Program-made: the position numbers and the translations under genes
The notes under the pieces: generated by a model
The model's input: only the letters and a program-made list of their open reading frames with translations
Databases searched by the model: none
What the model was told of the DNA's origin: nothing
Shown here: positions 34,272 to 43,558 of the stretch, piece after piece
Layout of the letters: the number at the start of each line of letters is the position of its first letter
Numbering within the stretch: position 1 is the stretch's first letter
NCBI RefSeq assembly: GCF_016598485.1
Contig: NZ_JAEMUW010000009.1
Coordinates: 1-64,000, forward strand
Length of the DNA: 64,000 nt
Origin: Micromonospora coerulea
Lineage (GTDB): Bacteria > Actinomycetota > Actinomycetes > Mycobacteriales > Micromonosporaceae
Direction of reading: 5' to 3'

Positions 34272-35167
34272 CCGGGGAGCTGCACCTGCCCTGGGGCACG
34301 ACGACCCGACCGCCCTGGGCGCTGGAGCTCACCCCCGAACGGGCCGGCTGGACGTACGCGGGGCTGCGGGTGCTCGTCCTCCCCGCCGGCGGCGTGGTCA
34401 CCTTCGCCACCGGCGACGAGGAGATGCTGGTCCTGCCGCTGGCCGGGGCTGCCACCGTCCGCTGCGACGGGCTGCGCCTGGAGCTGACCGGCCGCGCCTC
34501 GGTCTTCACCGCGGTCACCGATTTCGCCTACCTTCCGCGCGACGCGACGGTGACGGTCCGCGGCGAGGGGCGGTTCGCGCTGCCGTCGGCCCGGGCCACC
34601 CGCCGGTTGTCGCCGCGCTACGGCGCGGCCCGGGACGTGCCGGTGGAGCTGCGCGGCGCCGGGCCGGCCAGCAGGCAGGTCAACAACTTCTGCGCCCCGG
34701 AGGCCTTCGACTGCGACCGGCTTGTCGCAGTGGAGGTGCTCACCCCCGGCGGCAACTGGTCGTCCTACCCGCCGCACAAGCACGAGGACGACCGGGTCCA
34801 CGACGACGGTCGGGTCGAGGCGGCGCTGGAGGAGATCTACTACTTCGAGGTGTCCGGGGCGGCGCCGGGCGACGGCGGCGGACCGGTCGGCTACCAGCGG
34901 GTGTACGGCACGGATCGGCGGCCGATCGACGTGCTCGCCGAGGTCCGCACGGGCGACGTCGTGCTCGTCCCGTACGGCTACCACGGCCCGTCGATGGCCG
35001 CGCCCGGTTACCCCCTCTACTACCTCAACGTGCTGGCCGGGCCTGGTGCGGACCGCACCATGGCCTGTGTCGACGATCCGCGGCACGGCTGGATCCGGGG
35101 AAGCTGGGCCGACCAGGAGGTCGACCCGCGCCTGCCGCTGACCGGTCTGCCGGCGGGAGGCCGCTGA
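34268..35167 (+). CDS. iolB: 5-deoxy-glucuronate isomerase IolB
   Basis: This 299-residue double-cupin enzyme isomerises 5-deoxy-glucuronate to 2-deoxy-5-keto-gluconate. The metal-site regions are NWSSYPPHKHEDD and EEIYYFE in the second cupin, with LVPYGYHGP downstream. These are diagnostic of IolB. It is coupled upstream by ATGA and downstream by TGATG. The length is normal. Confidence 0.94.
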   Translation: MTGELHLPWGTTTRPPWALELTPERAGWTYAGLRVLVLPAGGVVTFATGDEEMLVLPLAGAATVRCDGLRLELTGRASVFTAVTDFAYLPRDATVTVRGEGRFALPSARATRRLSPRYGAARDVPVELRGAGPASRQVNNFCAPEAFDCDRLVAVEVLTPGGNWSSYPPHKHEDDRVHDDGRVEAALEEIYYFEVSGAAPGDGGGPVGYQRVYGTDRRPIDVLAEVRTGDVVLVPYGYHGPSMAAPGYPLYYLNVLAGPGADRTMACVDDPRHGWIRGSWADQEVDPRLPLTGLPAGGR

Positions 35168-37017
35168 TGCGCCGGCTCACGGTGGCGCAGGCCCTGGTGG
35201 CCTTCCTCGCCCGGCAATGGTCCGAACGCGACGGTCAACGCCATCGGCTGATTCCCGCCTGCTTCGGCATCTTCGGCCACGGCAACGTCGCCGGTCTCGG
35301 CGAGGCGCTGGCCGGCGCCGCCTCCGCGGGCGTCGACCTGCCGTACCGGTTGTGCCGCAACGAGCAGGGCATGGTGCACACGGCCGCCGCGTACGCCCGG
35401 ATGACCGACCGGCTCAGCACCCTGGCCTGCACCACCTCCATCGGCCCGGGTGCGACCAATCTGGTCACCGGCGCCGCCGGCGCGACCATCAACCGGCTGC
35501 CGGTGCTGCTGCTGCCCGGCGACATCTTCGCCACCCGCGCGGCCAGCCCGGTGCTGCAGGAGCTGGAGGATGTCCGCTCCTACGACGTCAGCGTCACCGA
35601 CGCGCTGCGCCCCGTCTCCCGGTACTGGGACCGGATCAACCGGCCCGAGCAGCTACCGGCGGCGCTGCTGGCCGCGATGCGCGTGCTCACCGACCCGGCG
35701 GAGACCGGCGCGGTCACCCTCGCCCTGCCGCAGGACGTGCAGGTCGAGGCGTACGACTGGCCGGAGGAGCTGTTCGCCGAGCGTACCTGGCACGTGGCCC
35801 GCCCCCGCCCGGACGAGGCGGCCGTCCGGCGGGCTGCCCGGATCGTCACCGCGGCCCACCGGCCGGTGCTGGTGGCCGGCGGCGGCGTCATCTACAGCGA
35901 CGCGACCGCCGCGCTGCGCGGCTTCGCCGAGCGGCACGGCGTGCCGGTGGTGGAGACCCAGGCGGGCAAGGGGGCCCTGCCCCACGGCCATCCCCTGGCG
36001 GCGGGCGCGGTCGGGGTCACCGGCACCGCCGCGGCCAACGAGCTCGCCGCGAACGCCGACGTGGTGATCGGCGTCGGCACCCGGTACAGCGACTTCACCA
36101 CCGCCTCCGGCACCCTCTTCGGCGACGCCCGGTTCGTCAACCTCAACATCACGGGTTTCGATGCCGCCAAGCTGTCCGGCGTGCAGGTCGTCGGCGACGC
36201 CCGGGAGAGTCTGGCCGCGCTGGGTGCGGCATGCGCCGACTGGGCCACCCTGCCCGCGTACCGGTCGACGGTCACGGACCTGGGCGCCCGGTGGGCGGCG
36301 GTGGTGGACCGCGCCCGGCACGCCGACCCGCAGGCGCCGCCGACGCAGGCCGCGGTCATCGGCGCGGTCAACGACGCCGCCGGCCCCCGGGACGTCGTGG
36401 TCTGCGCGGCCGGGTCGATGCCCGGCGACCTGCACAAGCTGTGGCGCAGCACCGACCCCAAGGGCTACCACGTCGAGTACGGCTACTCCTGCATGGGCTA
36501 CGAGATCGCCGGCGGGATCGGGGTCAAGCTGGCCGCCCCGGACCGGGAGGTCTTCGTGCTGGTCGGCGACGGTTCCTACCTGATGCTGCCGAGCGAACTG
36601 GTCACCGCGGTGGCCGAGGGCGTCAAACTGGTCGTCGTGCTGGTCGACAACCAGGGTTTCGCCTCGATCGGCCGGCTGTCCGAGAGCGTCGGCGCGCAGC
36701 GGCTCGGCACCGCCTACCGCGACCGTGCCGGGGAGCCGCTCCCAGTCGACCTCGCGGCGAACGCGGCGAGCCTGGGTGCGGAGGTGATCCGGGTGACCAC
36801 GACGGCGCAGCTGCGGGCCGGGCTGGACGCGGCGAAGGCGGCGCATCGCACGACCGTCGTGCACGTGTCCACGGACCCGATGGAGAGCGGGCCGGACGGC
36901 GGCGCGTGGTGGGACGTGCCGGTCGCCGAGGTGTCGGCCACCGCGGCGGCGCAGACGGCCCGGGCCGCGTACGAGACGGGGCGCAAGGCGCGTCGCGCGC
37001 ACCTGCACCCGTCCTGA
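35167..37017 (+). CDS. iolD: THcHDO hydrolase IolD (thiamine-dependent)
   Basis: This 616-residue thiamine diphosphate enzyme opens the ring of 3D-(3,5/4)-trihydroxycyclohexane-1,2-dione in inositol catabolism. The ring-opening glutamate lies in RNEQGMVHTAAAYAR, and the cofactor motif runs from GDGSYLMLPSELVTAV to LVDNQGF. IPACFGIFGHGNVAGLGEAL is characteristic of IolD. It is the last gene of the iol operon, and its ATG overlaps the iolB stop. Methylmalonate semialdehyde dehydrogenase (iolA) is not found nearby. Confidence 0.94.
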   Translation: MRRLTVAQALVAFLARQWSERDGQRHRLIPACFGIFGHGNVAGLGEALAGAASAGVDLPYRLCRNEQGMVHTAAAYARMTDRLSTLACTTSIGPGATNLVTGAAGATINRLPVLLLPGDIFATRAASPVLQELEDVRSYDVSVTDALRPVSRYWDRINRPEQLPAALLAAMRVLTDPAETGAVTLALPQDVQVEAYDWPEELFAERTWHVARPRPDEAAVRRAARIVTAAHRPVLVAGGGVIYSDATAALRGFAERHGVPVVETQAGKGALPHGHPLAAGAVGVTGTAAANELAANADVVIGVGTRYSDFTTASGTLFGDARFVNLNITGFDAAKLSGVQVVGDARESLAALGAACADWATLPAYRSTVTDLGARWAAVVDRARHADPQAPPTQAAVIGAVNDAAGPRDVVVCAAGSMPGDLHKLWRSTDPKGYHVEYGYSCMGYEIAGGIGVKLAAPDREVFVLVGDGSYLMLPSELVTAVAEGVKLVVVLVDNQGFASIGRLSESVGAQRLGTAYRDRAGEPLPVDLAANAASLGAEVIRVTTTAQLRAGLDAAKAAHRTTVVHVSTDPMESGPDGGAWWDVPVAEVSATAAAQTARAAYETGRKARRAHLHPS

Positions 37018-37047
37018 CCGAGGCGGCCGGGGCGTCCACGGGTCAGG

Positions 37048-40000
37048 TCACCCGGTGTACGGCAGGGTGACCTTCGACCGGTTGCCGGTGCCGAGGCTGG
37101 TCGGCGTGGTGCCGATGGCGTTCCAGACCTCCACCTTCACCGTGCCGCCGGCCAGGTTCCCGAGCGTGCCCACGCCCGAGTAGAGGCCCCTGGTCTCGGT
37201 GTAGTGCTCCCACCCGGTGACCGGGTCGGTGGCGTAGTAGTGGTAGGTCTCCACCCGGTCGAAGCTGCCGTCGCCGGTCAGGTCGTAGGAGACGCGCGCC
37301 TGGGTGCCGTCGCCGACGCCGGTGCCGGCGTCGAGGAACAGGTCGAACCGGGTCTGCCCGCCGGTGTAGGTCGCGGTGACCCCGGTGGCGGTGTAGACCA
37401 GCGGGTTGTGCGGCGTACCGACCCGGTTTCCGTTGGCCGCCGCGACGGTCGCCGTGCCGGCGGTGCCGGCCACGCCGGACAGCTGGCCGGCGCCCGTCAG
37501 GTACCGGTCCGCGGCGAAGGCGGTCGGATCTCCGGTGGGCGGCGGGGCGGTGGTCGGGGCGGTCCCGGTGTACGGCAGGACGAGCTGGGAGGCGTCGCCG
37601 ACGCCCAGGTTCGTCGCCGCGCTGCCGATGGCGTTCCAGACCTCCACCCGCACCGTGCCGCCGGCCAGGTTGCCGAGCGTGCCGGTGGCCGACTTCAGCC
37701 CCTGGGTCTGCCGGTAGTGCTCGACCCCGGTGACCGGGTCGGTGGCGTAGTAGTTGTATGTCTCCACCCGGTCGAAGCTGCCGTCGCCGGTCAGGTCGTA
37801 CGACACCCGGGCCTGCACGCCGTTGCCCACCGCCGTGCCGGCGTCGACGGCCAGGTCGAACCCGGTGGTTCCCCCGGTGTAGCTGCCGGTCAGCCCGCTG
37901 GCGGTGAACACCTGCGGGCTGGTCGGCGTGCCGTCGTGGTTGCCGTTGGCCGCGGCCACCGACACCGTGCCGGCCGCGCCGGCCGTGCCACCCAGCGTCC
38001 CGCCGGCGAGCAGGTACTGCGTCGGGCTGAGCGGCTGCCCCGGCGGCGTGGTCGGGGTCGGGGTCGGAGTGGGGCTCGTCGGGGTGGGCGACGGCGGGTC
38101 GGTGGGGGTGGTCGGCGGGGTGGTCGGGACGACCACGCCACCGGTGGCGCTACCGCCGCTCCAGGTCAGCGCCCCGGCGGTGGCGGTCCTGCCGGCCGCG
38201 ACGGTGAGCTTCGTACCGTCGGAGAAGGTCACCGTCAGCGGCTGCGCGGTGATGTTGGACGCCACGTAGGTGCGGGCGGTGCCCTTGCGGAAGACCTTCG
38301 CGAGGGGATGGTTCGCGGTGACGGTGGTGTCCACCGTGCCCAGTGCGGCGAGGTTGCGGATCCAGTGAAAGGTGTGTGCCTTGCTCTCGCCCTCCTCGCT
38401 GGTGAAGGTGCTGTTCGCCCGGAAGTTCGCCAGCGCCCTGTCGCCGTCGCCGAGGGCCAGGAACTCCCAGATGACGTCCTGCCACACGCTCGGCGGCCCG
38501 CCGTTGTTGGTGACCAGTTCGTTGTAGTTGGCCACCACGTAGGCCGGGTCGTTGCCCAGGTAGAAGTGGCCCCCGGTGATCGGCAGCATGTTGATGCCCT
38601 GGATCATCTCCGGCTCGGCGGAGAACCAGGTGGAGTAGGAGGCGCCGTCGCCCCAGACCATGCCGACCGTCTTGTGGGCGAAGGCGGCCGGGAAGTTCGC
38701 GTCGTGCGCGTCGAACCAGTACTCGGAGATCGTCGCGGACTGGGTGGTCCAGATGTAGATGCCGGCGTCCCGCACGGCGGTGTTGCCGGTCGCCTGCCCC
38801 CACTGGATCAGGGCGTTGGCGAAGTTCATCCCCTCCGACGAGGACTCCTGGTTGTTGCCGGCGAAGAAGCCGGCGTGGCCGGAGGCCCAGTCGTGGCCGG
38901 CGTAGATGTCGAAGTCCCGCAGGTAGGGGAAGCGGGCGTCGGCCCGGTCGTAGTTGTTGGCGTCGCGGATCAGCAGGTCCACCATGCCGCCGTACTGGGT
39001 GGTGGCGGCCCAGGTCGGGTCGAACTTGGCGACGGTCGCGGCGGCGGCGACGAAGTAGCCGTAGTGGAAGTGGTGGTCGTTGAGGTCCTCGTCGGAGAGG
39101 TACGAGGCGGGGTAGCCGATCAGCGTGCCCCAGTTCCTGTCGTAGTAGAACAGCTGGCCGGTCTCCCCGGAGCCGGCGGTCAGCCAGCTCGTGAGCCGGG
39201 TCTTCATGGCGTTCACCGCCGCGGTGCGCACGGGGGTGAGGCCGAGCTGGTCGGCGATCTCGGCGACCCGGGCCGCCCGCCCCAGGCCCTTGCCCGCCCA
39301 GTAGGTGTCCTGGCCGCTGAGCCCCTCCGGGTTGGCCAGCTCGGCGTTCAGGTAGTTGGTGACGGTGCTGAGGTCGGCGCCGGTGGAGTCGCCGACGGCC
39401 GGCACCTCCGGCAGCACGCCGGTGTACGTCATGCTGGTGGTGAAGGACGAGACGCCGGTGAGGGTGCGCATCGCCCCGCGCGGCGAGACGTACGTCGGGG
39501 TGATCGGGGTACCGCCGGCGAGGCTGCGCCACTGGTGCGGGTAGAGCGACACGACGGTCTTCGTCTCGGTGCCCTCGCGCGGCGTGGTGGTGAACGCGTA
39601 CGTCGTACGCACCGTGCTCGACGCCGGGTCGTACGAGTAGGTCATCTTCGTGCCGGTGACGTGCGCGTGGGCGTACCTGCCGTACTCGGCGGCGAGGGCG
39701 GCCTTGTCGGCCCCGCCGGGCAGCACCGCGACGGAGAAGTAGCCCTTGCCGTTCAGCGTCGAGCTGATGCCCGCCCCGGCCACGGTCCAGCTCGCGCCGG
39801 TCGGGGCGTACGCGACGTAGTCGTGGCCGCTGACCGTGAAGCCGATCATCGCGCCGGAGTTGGCCCAGACGGTGGGCGCGGCGGCGGCGGTGATCTGCGC
39901 GTTGCCGCCCGTGATCCGGTAGTAGCTGAACGGCAGCCCGTGGCCGATGGTGGCCCGCATGGTGCGCGCGCCGTCGTTCCAGTCCGCGGTGACCGTCCAG

Positions 40001-40542
40001 TCGGTCCAGTCGGCGGCCTTGACCACCGGCGCGCCGAGCCCGGCCACCCCGACCCGGATGTCCTCGGTGTACGGGAAGTGGTACTCGCCGACGCCGGTGG
40101 CGGTCCCGCTGATCGCCGGGGTGGTGGTGTACGACAGGCCGAGCCCGTTGTTCTCGGCGTGGTACGCCAGCGGGTGGGCGTGCAGGTTCTCGCTGGTGGC
40201 GCAGTTGTTGCGCTTCCACAGCAGCGAGGACCACCAGTCGTTGGTGGGGATCGCGCCCTGGGGGGCGTCGGCGGTGACGAAGAGCCGGGGGTTGGTGCTG
40301 ATGTCGCCGCAGCCCTTGGGCAGCGCGGTGCCGGGCGGACGGGTCTCGGTGTAGCTGCCGGTGCCGACGGTGCCGGCCTCGGCGGCGCCACCGCCGATCA
40401 CGACGACGCCGAGGACGCCGGCGGCGAGGAACGCGGCGGTGGCGAGGGCCAGCGCGCGGACGCCGCCGGGACGCCGGCCGGGCGGGACGGCCGGCGGTGC
40501 GGGACGGTCTCCCGGGGAGATGTCCCGGAGGGGGAGTGGCAT
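37048..40542 (-). CDS. Secreted GH81 endo-beta-1,3-glucanase with two C-terminal binding modules
   Basis: This 1164-residue extracellular enzyme digests beta-1,3-glucan (laminarin, fungal walls, callose). A long basic leader with one hydrophobic segment (about 28-55) is followed by the GH81 domain (about 70-770). Family motifs are DLNDHHFHYGYF near 487 and NNQESSSEGMNFANAL near 564, which carry catalytic acids. A Pro/Thr linker (about 804-839) leads to two related modules of about 145 residues each, both with YDLTGDGSFDRVETY. They resemble CBM56 beta-1,3-glucan binders, a moderately confident call. GAAGGGG lies 9 bases before the ATG at 40542. Two LacI-type palindromes lie upstream. Confidence 0.92.
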   Translation of the reverse strand: MPLPLRDISPGDRPAPPAVPPGRRPGGVRALALATAAFLAAGVLGVVVIGGGAAEAGTVGTGSYTETRPPGTALPKGCGDISTNPRLFVTADAPQGAIPTNDWWSSLLWKRNNCATSENLHAHPLAYHAENNGLGLSYTTTPAISGTATGVGEYHFPYTEDIRVGVAGLGAPVVKAADWTDWTVTADWNDGARTMRATIGHGLPFSYYRITGGNAQITAAAAPTVWANSGAMIGFTVSGHDYVAYAPTGASWTVAGAGISSTLNGKGYFSVAVLPGGADKAALAAEYGRYAHAHVTGTKMTYSYDPASSTVRTTYAFTTTPREGTETKTVVSLYPHQWRSLAGGTPITPTYVSPRGAMRTLTGVSSFTTSMTYTGVLPEVPAVGDSTGADLSTVTNYLNAELANPEGLSGQDTYWAGKGLGRAARVAEIADQLGLTPVRTAAVNAMKTRLTSWLTAGSGETGQLFYYDRNWGTLIGYPASYLSDEDLNDHHFHYGYFVAAAATVAKFDPTWAATTQYGGMVDLLIRDANNYDRADARFPYLRDFDIYAGHDWASGHAGFFAGNNQESSSEGMNFANALIQWGQATGNTAVRDAGIYIWTTQSATISEYWFDAHDANFPAAFAHKTVGMVWGDGASYSTWFSAEPEMIQGINMLPITGGHFYLGNDPAYVVANYNELVTNNGGPPSVWQDVIWEFLALGDGDRALANFRANSTFTSEEGESKAHTFHWIRNLAALGTVDTTVTANHPLAKVFRKGTARTYVASNITAQPLTVTFSDGTKLTVAAGRTATAGALTWSGGSATGGVVVPTTPPTTPTDPPSPTPTSPTPTPTPTTPPGQPLSPTQYLLAGGTLGGTAGAAGTVSVAAANGNHDGTPTSPQVFTASGLTGSYTGGTTGFDLAVDAGTAVGNGVQARVSYDLTGDGSFDRVETYNYYATDPVTGVEHYRQTQGLKSATGTLGNLAGGTVRVEVWNAIGSAATNLGVGDASQLVLPYTGTAPTTAPPPTGDPTAFAADRYLTGAGQLSGVAGTAGTATVAAANGNRVGTPHNPLVYTATGVTATYTGGQTRFDLFLDAGTGVGDGTQARVSYDLTGDGSFDRVETYHYYATDPVTGWEHYTETRGLYSGVGTLGNLAGGTVKVEVWNAIGTTPTSLGTGNRSKVTLPYTG

Positions 40543-40601
40543 GGGGGTTCCCCTTCGCAATCAGGAAGCGGGGGCAGGGGGTTGAGTGTGGCAACAAGCT
40601 G

Positions 40602-40615
40602 AGAGAGCGCTCTCT
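40602..40615. promoter_or_regulatory. LacI-type palindromic operator, proximal copy
   Basis: AGAGAGCGCTCTCT is a perfect 14-bp palindrome with the central CG typical of LacI-family sites, 60 bp upstream of the GH81 ATG. It differs from the CebR box of the cellulase, suggesting a different, beta-1,3-glucan-type regulator. Confidence 0.65.
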
Positions 40616-40667
40616 TGAGGAGCGACGTTAGGTTTCGGTTACGTCGCCGTCAATGGCTCATTACAAA

Positions 40668-40681
40668 AGAGAGCGCTCTCC
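40668..40681. promoter_or_regulatory. LacI-type palindromic operator, distal copy
   Basis: AGAGAGCGCTCTCC shares the 12-bp core GAGAGCGCTCTC with the copy at 40602-40615, and the two centres are 66 bp apart (about six helical turns). Two in-phase sites would allow cooperative binding or looping over the GH81 promoter between them. Confidence 0.65.
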
Positions 40682-40803
40682 TAGGCGTGCTGACCGTGTC
40701 TGGCTTCCCCGGCGATCCGGCAACAGCGAAGATGGTCGATCGTGCGCGCCACCGGCCGGCCCTCCGCACCACGAGACGGGGCCGGAAATTCATCCGGGCC
40801 GCA

Positions 40804-41106
40804 TCAGGCGGCCGATGCCACCGCCTGATCCCGCTGGGCGGGCACCGTACCCGTGGACGTGTCCGTGCCCAGGCCACCCGGCCGTCCAGACGGAGCGTCG
40901 CCGGTGGCCGTCCGAGCCGCGCGCATCCCCTCCTGCGCGCTGTCCCACGCGGCGCAGGGCCACGCCGCGCCGACGCAGCTCGGGCTGACGCACACGCCCT
41001 CCCCGTCGGCTTGGTGGGCGTCGGCCACCGCGGTGGCGAGACCCCACAGCAGCGGGTCGGTAACCTCGGCCGGGCGGTCGGCGCGGTCGGTGCTGGCATC
41101 GGACAT
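40804..41106 (-). CDS. Small conserved actinobacterial protein with paired cysteines
   Basis: This 100-residue protein starts MSDASTDRADRPAEVTDPLL. Its centre has VCVSPSCVGAAWPCAAWDSA, three cysteines in a CxxxxC-x5-C arrangement that recalls a metal-binding or redox site in short actinobacterial proteins of unknown function. The C-terminus is Gly/Thr-rich and disordered. A GGAGGGGG site precedes the ATG. It lies downstream of the GH81 regulatory boxes and is transcribed away from the YciO gene. Confidence 0.62.
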   Translation of the reverse strand: MSDASTDRADRPAEVTDPLLWGLATAVADAHQADGEGVCVSPSCVGAAWPCAAWDSAQEGMRAARTATGDAPSGRPGGLGTDTSTGTVPAQRDQAVASAA

Positions 41107-41231
41107 GACTGGTCCCCCTCCTCGAGCGGCCCCCACCATTTCCCGCGCCGCTGTGGATCAAACCTCCAACCGAGATCTTTTCGGCACCCGCGCCTGTGGC
41201 GACGGCCGGCGGGCGGCATAGGCTTACCGGT

Positions 41232-41852
41232 GTGGCGAGGTACTACGACCTGCATCCGGACAACCCCCAACCCCGGGTCCTCCGGCAGGTCGTCGACCTG
41301 CTCCGCGACGACGGCCTGATCGCCTACCCGACCGACTCCTGCTACGCCTTCGGCTGCCAGCTCGGCAACCGCAGCGGGCTGGACCGGATCCGGGAGATCC
41401 GCCGGCTCGACGACCGGCACCAGTTCACCCTGGTCTGCCGCGACTTCGCCCAGCTCGGCCAGTTCGTCAAGGTCAGCAACTCGATCTTCCGGCTGGTGAA
41501 GGCCTGCATTCCCGGCAGCTACACGTTCATCCTGCCGGCCACCGCCGAGGTGCCCCGCCGGCTCCAGGATCCCCGCAAGCGCACCGTCGGCGTCCGGGTG
41601 CCGAAACACACCGTCACCCAGGCGCTGCTGGCCGAGCTGGGCGAGCCGCTGCTGTCGAGCACCCTGCTGCTGCCCGGCGAGGACGAGCCGATGGCCCAGG
41701 GCTGGGAGATCAAGGAACGCCTGGACCACCAGCTCGACGCGGTGGTCGACGCCGGCGACTGCGGTCTGGAGCCGACCACGGTGGTCGACCTGTCCGGACC
41801 CGAACCGGAGATCCTCCGGGTCGGCGCCGGCGACCCGTCCCGCTTCGAGTAG
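41232..41852 (+). CDS. Sua5/YciO/YrdC-family protein (YciO-like)
   Basis: This 206-residue protein belongs to the L-threonylcarbamoyladenylate synthase fold. It shows LIAYPTDSCYAFGCQLGN near the N-terminus, SYTFILPAT and RKRTVGVRVP in the middle, and SSTLLLPG. The family makes the precursor of the t6A modification in tRNAs reading ANN codons. The YciO branch may not perform that reaction, and this sequence looks more YciO-like. The GTG at 41232 lies 9 bases after a weak site. It is a single gene. Confidence 0.83.
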   Translation: MARYYDLHPDNPQPRVLRQVVDLLRDDGLIAYPTDSCYAFGCQLGNRSGLDRIREIRRLDDRHQFTLVCRDFAQLGQFVKVSNSIFRLVKACIPGSYTFILPATAEVPRRLQDPRKRTVGVRVPKHTVTQALLAELGEPLLSSTLLLPGEDEPMAQGWEIKERLDHQLDAVVDAGDCGLEPTTVVDLSGPEPEILRVGAGDPSRFE

Positions 41853-41975
41853 CCGCGCGGCAATTACCCCGTTCGACCGCGCGGCCGACTCCGGCCGTAC
41901 CACCATGTTGGGGCGGCGGCATGCACCTGTCGTCCCGTCGCCGCGGCGGCGGCGATCGGGTGACGGGAGTGCGAC

Positions 41976-43550
41976 GTGGGCGGGCTCGAGCTGGTCGCGG
42001 TGCTCGTCGCGACGGTGGTGCTCGGCACCACGCTCGGCGGCCGGTACAGCGTCGCGCCGCCGGTCCTGCTCATCTCCATGGGTGCCCTGCTCGGGCTCCT
42101 GCCGCCCCTGCAGCACGTCGTCCTCGAACCGGAGGTGGTGCTGCTGCTCTTCCTGCCCGCGATCCTCTACCGGGAGAGCCTGGTCATCAGCCTCCGCGAG
42201 ATCCGGGCCAACGTCGCGGTCATCGCCCTGCTGGCGGTGGCCCTGGTGGTGCTCACCGCCGCCGCCGTGGCGTACGCCGCGCAGGCCCTCGGCGTCGACC
42301 GGGAGGCGGCCTGGGTGCTCGGCGCGGTGCTCGCGCCCACCGACGCCGCCGCGGTCGCCGGCCTGGCCAAGCGGATGCCGCGCGGCATCCTCACCACGCT
42401 GCGCGCGGAGAGCCTGATCAACGACGGTACGGCCCTGGTGCTCTTCGCCGTCACCGTCGGCGTGATCGCCGGTGGCACGGCACCCAACGCGTTCGCCCTG
42501 GTCGGCCGGTTCGTCGGCTCCGCCGCCGGCGGGCTGGCCGCAGGCCTGCTCGTCGGCGGGGCGGTCATCCTGATCCGCAAGCACATCGACGACCCGCTGC
42601 GCGAGGGCGGCCTCAGCTTCCTCACCCCGTTCGTCGCGTTCCTGCTCGCCGAGCGCGTGCACGCCAGCGGCGTCCTGGCCGTGGTGGTCGCCGGCCTGCT
42701 GCTCTCCTACGCCGGGCCCCGGGTCATTCGGGCCCGTTCCCGGGTCACCGCCTACGCGTTCTGGGACCTGTCCACCTTCCTGATCAACGGCAGCCTCTTC
42801 GTGCTGGTCGGCATGCAGGTCCCGCGCGCGCTGCGCAGCATCACCAGCCACTCGCCGCTCCAGTCGCTCGGCATCGCGGCGGTGGTCACCCTGGTGGTCG
42901 TGGCGACTCGGATGGGGTGGCTGCACCTGGCCATCTCCGGCCTCCAGGCCCTCGACCGGCGCGAGTCCCGGCGCGGCCGCCAGTTCGACTGGCGGGTACG
43001 CACCGCCGCCGGCTGGGCCGGCTTCCGCGGCGCGGTCTCCCTCGCCGCCGCCCTCGCCGTCCCGGTCATGACCACCGCCGGCACGCCCGTCCGTGAGCGC
43101 GACCTGATCGTCTTCGTCACCGTGACGGTCATCGTGCTGACCATGCTGATCCAGGGCACCACGCTGCCGAGCGTGGTCAGCTGGGCCCGCCTCAGGGCCG
43201 ATCCGGAACGGGAGCACGAGGTGCGACGCGCCCGGATCCGGGCCACCGAGGCCGGACTGGCCGCCCTGCCGCAGATCGCCGCGGACCTCGGTGCCTCCCG
43301 GGACACGGTCGAGGGGCTCCGCACCGACTACCAGGAGTTCCTCAACGACATCCGCTCGCCGGAGGACAAGGGCACGGCGGAGGAGCGTGAGATCGCCCGG
43401 CGACTGCGGATTGAGGTGCTCCACCACAAGCGCAACGAGGTCACCCGGCTGCGGGACAGCAACGAGATCGACGACGCGGTGCAGCGGGAGGTGCAGGCCG
43501 CGATCGACATCGAGGAGATCCGGCTGCTCGGCCCGGCCGTCGAGGACTGA
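41976..43550 (+). CDS. CPA1-family sodium/proton antiporter (NhaP-type)
   Basis: This 524-residue protein has about 12 hydrophobic segments up to residue 400. LAPTDAAAVAGLAKRM carries the ion-binding aspartate motif, and RAESLINDGTALVLF the second conserved motif. An Arg-rich loop and a GFRGAVSLAAALAVP helix follow. The last 120 residues form a charged helical cytoplasmic tail (REIARRLRIEVLHHKRNEV) often used in pH regulation. It exchanges Na+ or K+ for H+ across the membrane. The GTG start lies at the first hydrophobic segment. Confidence 0.9.
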   Translation: MGGLELVAVLVATVVLGTTLGGRYSVAPPVLLISMGALLGLLPPLQHVVLEPEVVLLLFLPAILYRESLVISLREIRANVAVIALLAVALVVLTAAAVAYAAQALGVDREAAWVLGAVLAPTDAAAVAGLAKRMPRGILTTLRAESLINDGTALVLFAVTVGVIAGGTAPNAFALVGRFVGSAAGGLAAGLLVGGAVILIRKHIDDPLREGGLSFLTPFVAFLLAERVHASGVLAVVVAGLLLSYAGPRVIRARSRVTAYAFWDLSTFLINGSLFVLVGMQVPRALRSITSHSPLQSLGIAAVVTLVVVATRMGWLHLAISGLQALDRRESRRGRQFDWRVRTAAGWAGFRGAVSLAAALAVPVMTTAGTPVRERDLIVFVTVTVIVLTMLIQGTTLPSVVSWARLRADPEREHEVRRARIRATEAGLAALPQIAADLGASRDTVEGLRTDYQEFLNDIRSPEDKGTAEEREIARRLRIEVLHHKRNEVTRLRDSNEIDDAVQREVQAAIDIEEIRLLGPAVED

Positions 43551-43558
43551 CCCGCCGG

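Noticed and set aside
37204..40602. 1132-codon plus-strand frame opposite the GH81 gene
   Set aside because: Val/Gly/Arg-rich shadow without any family feature.
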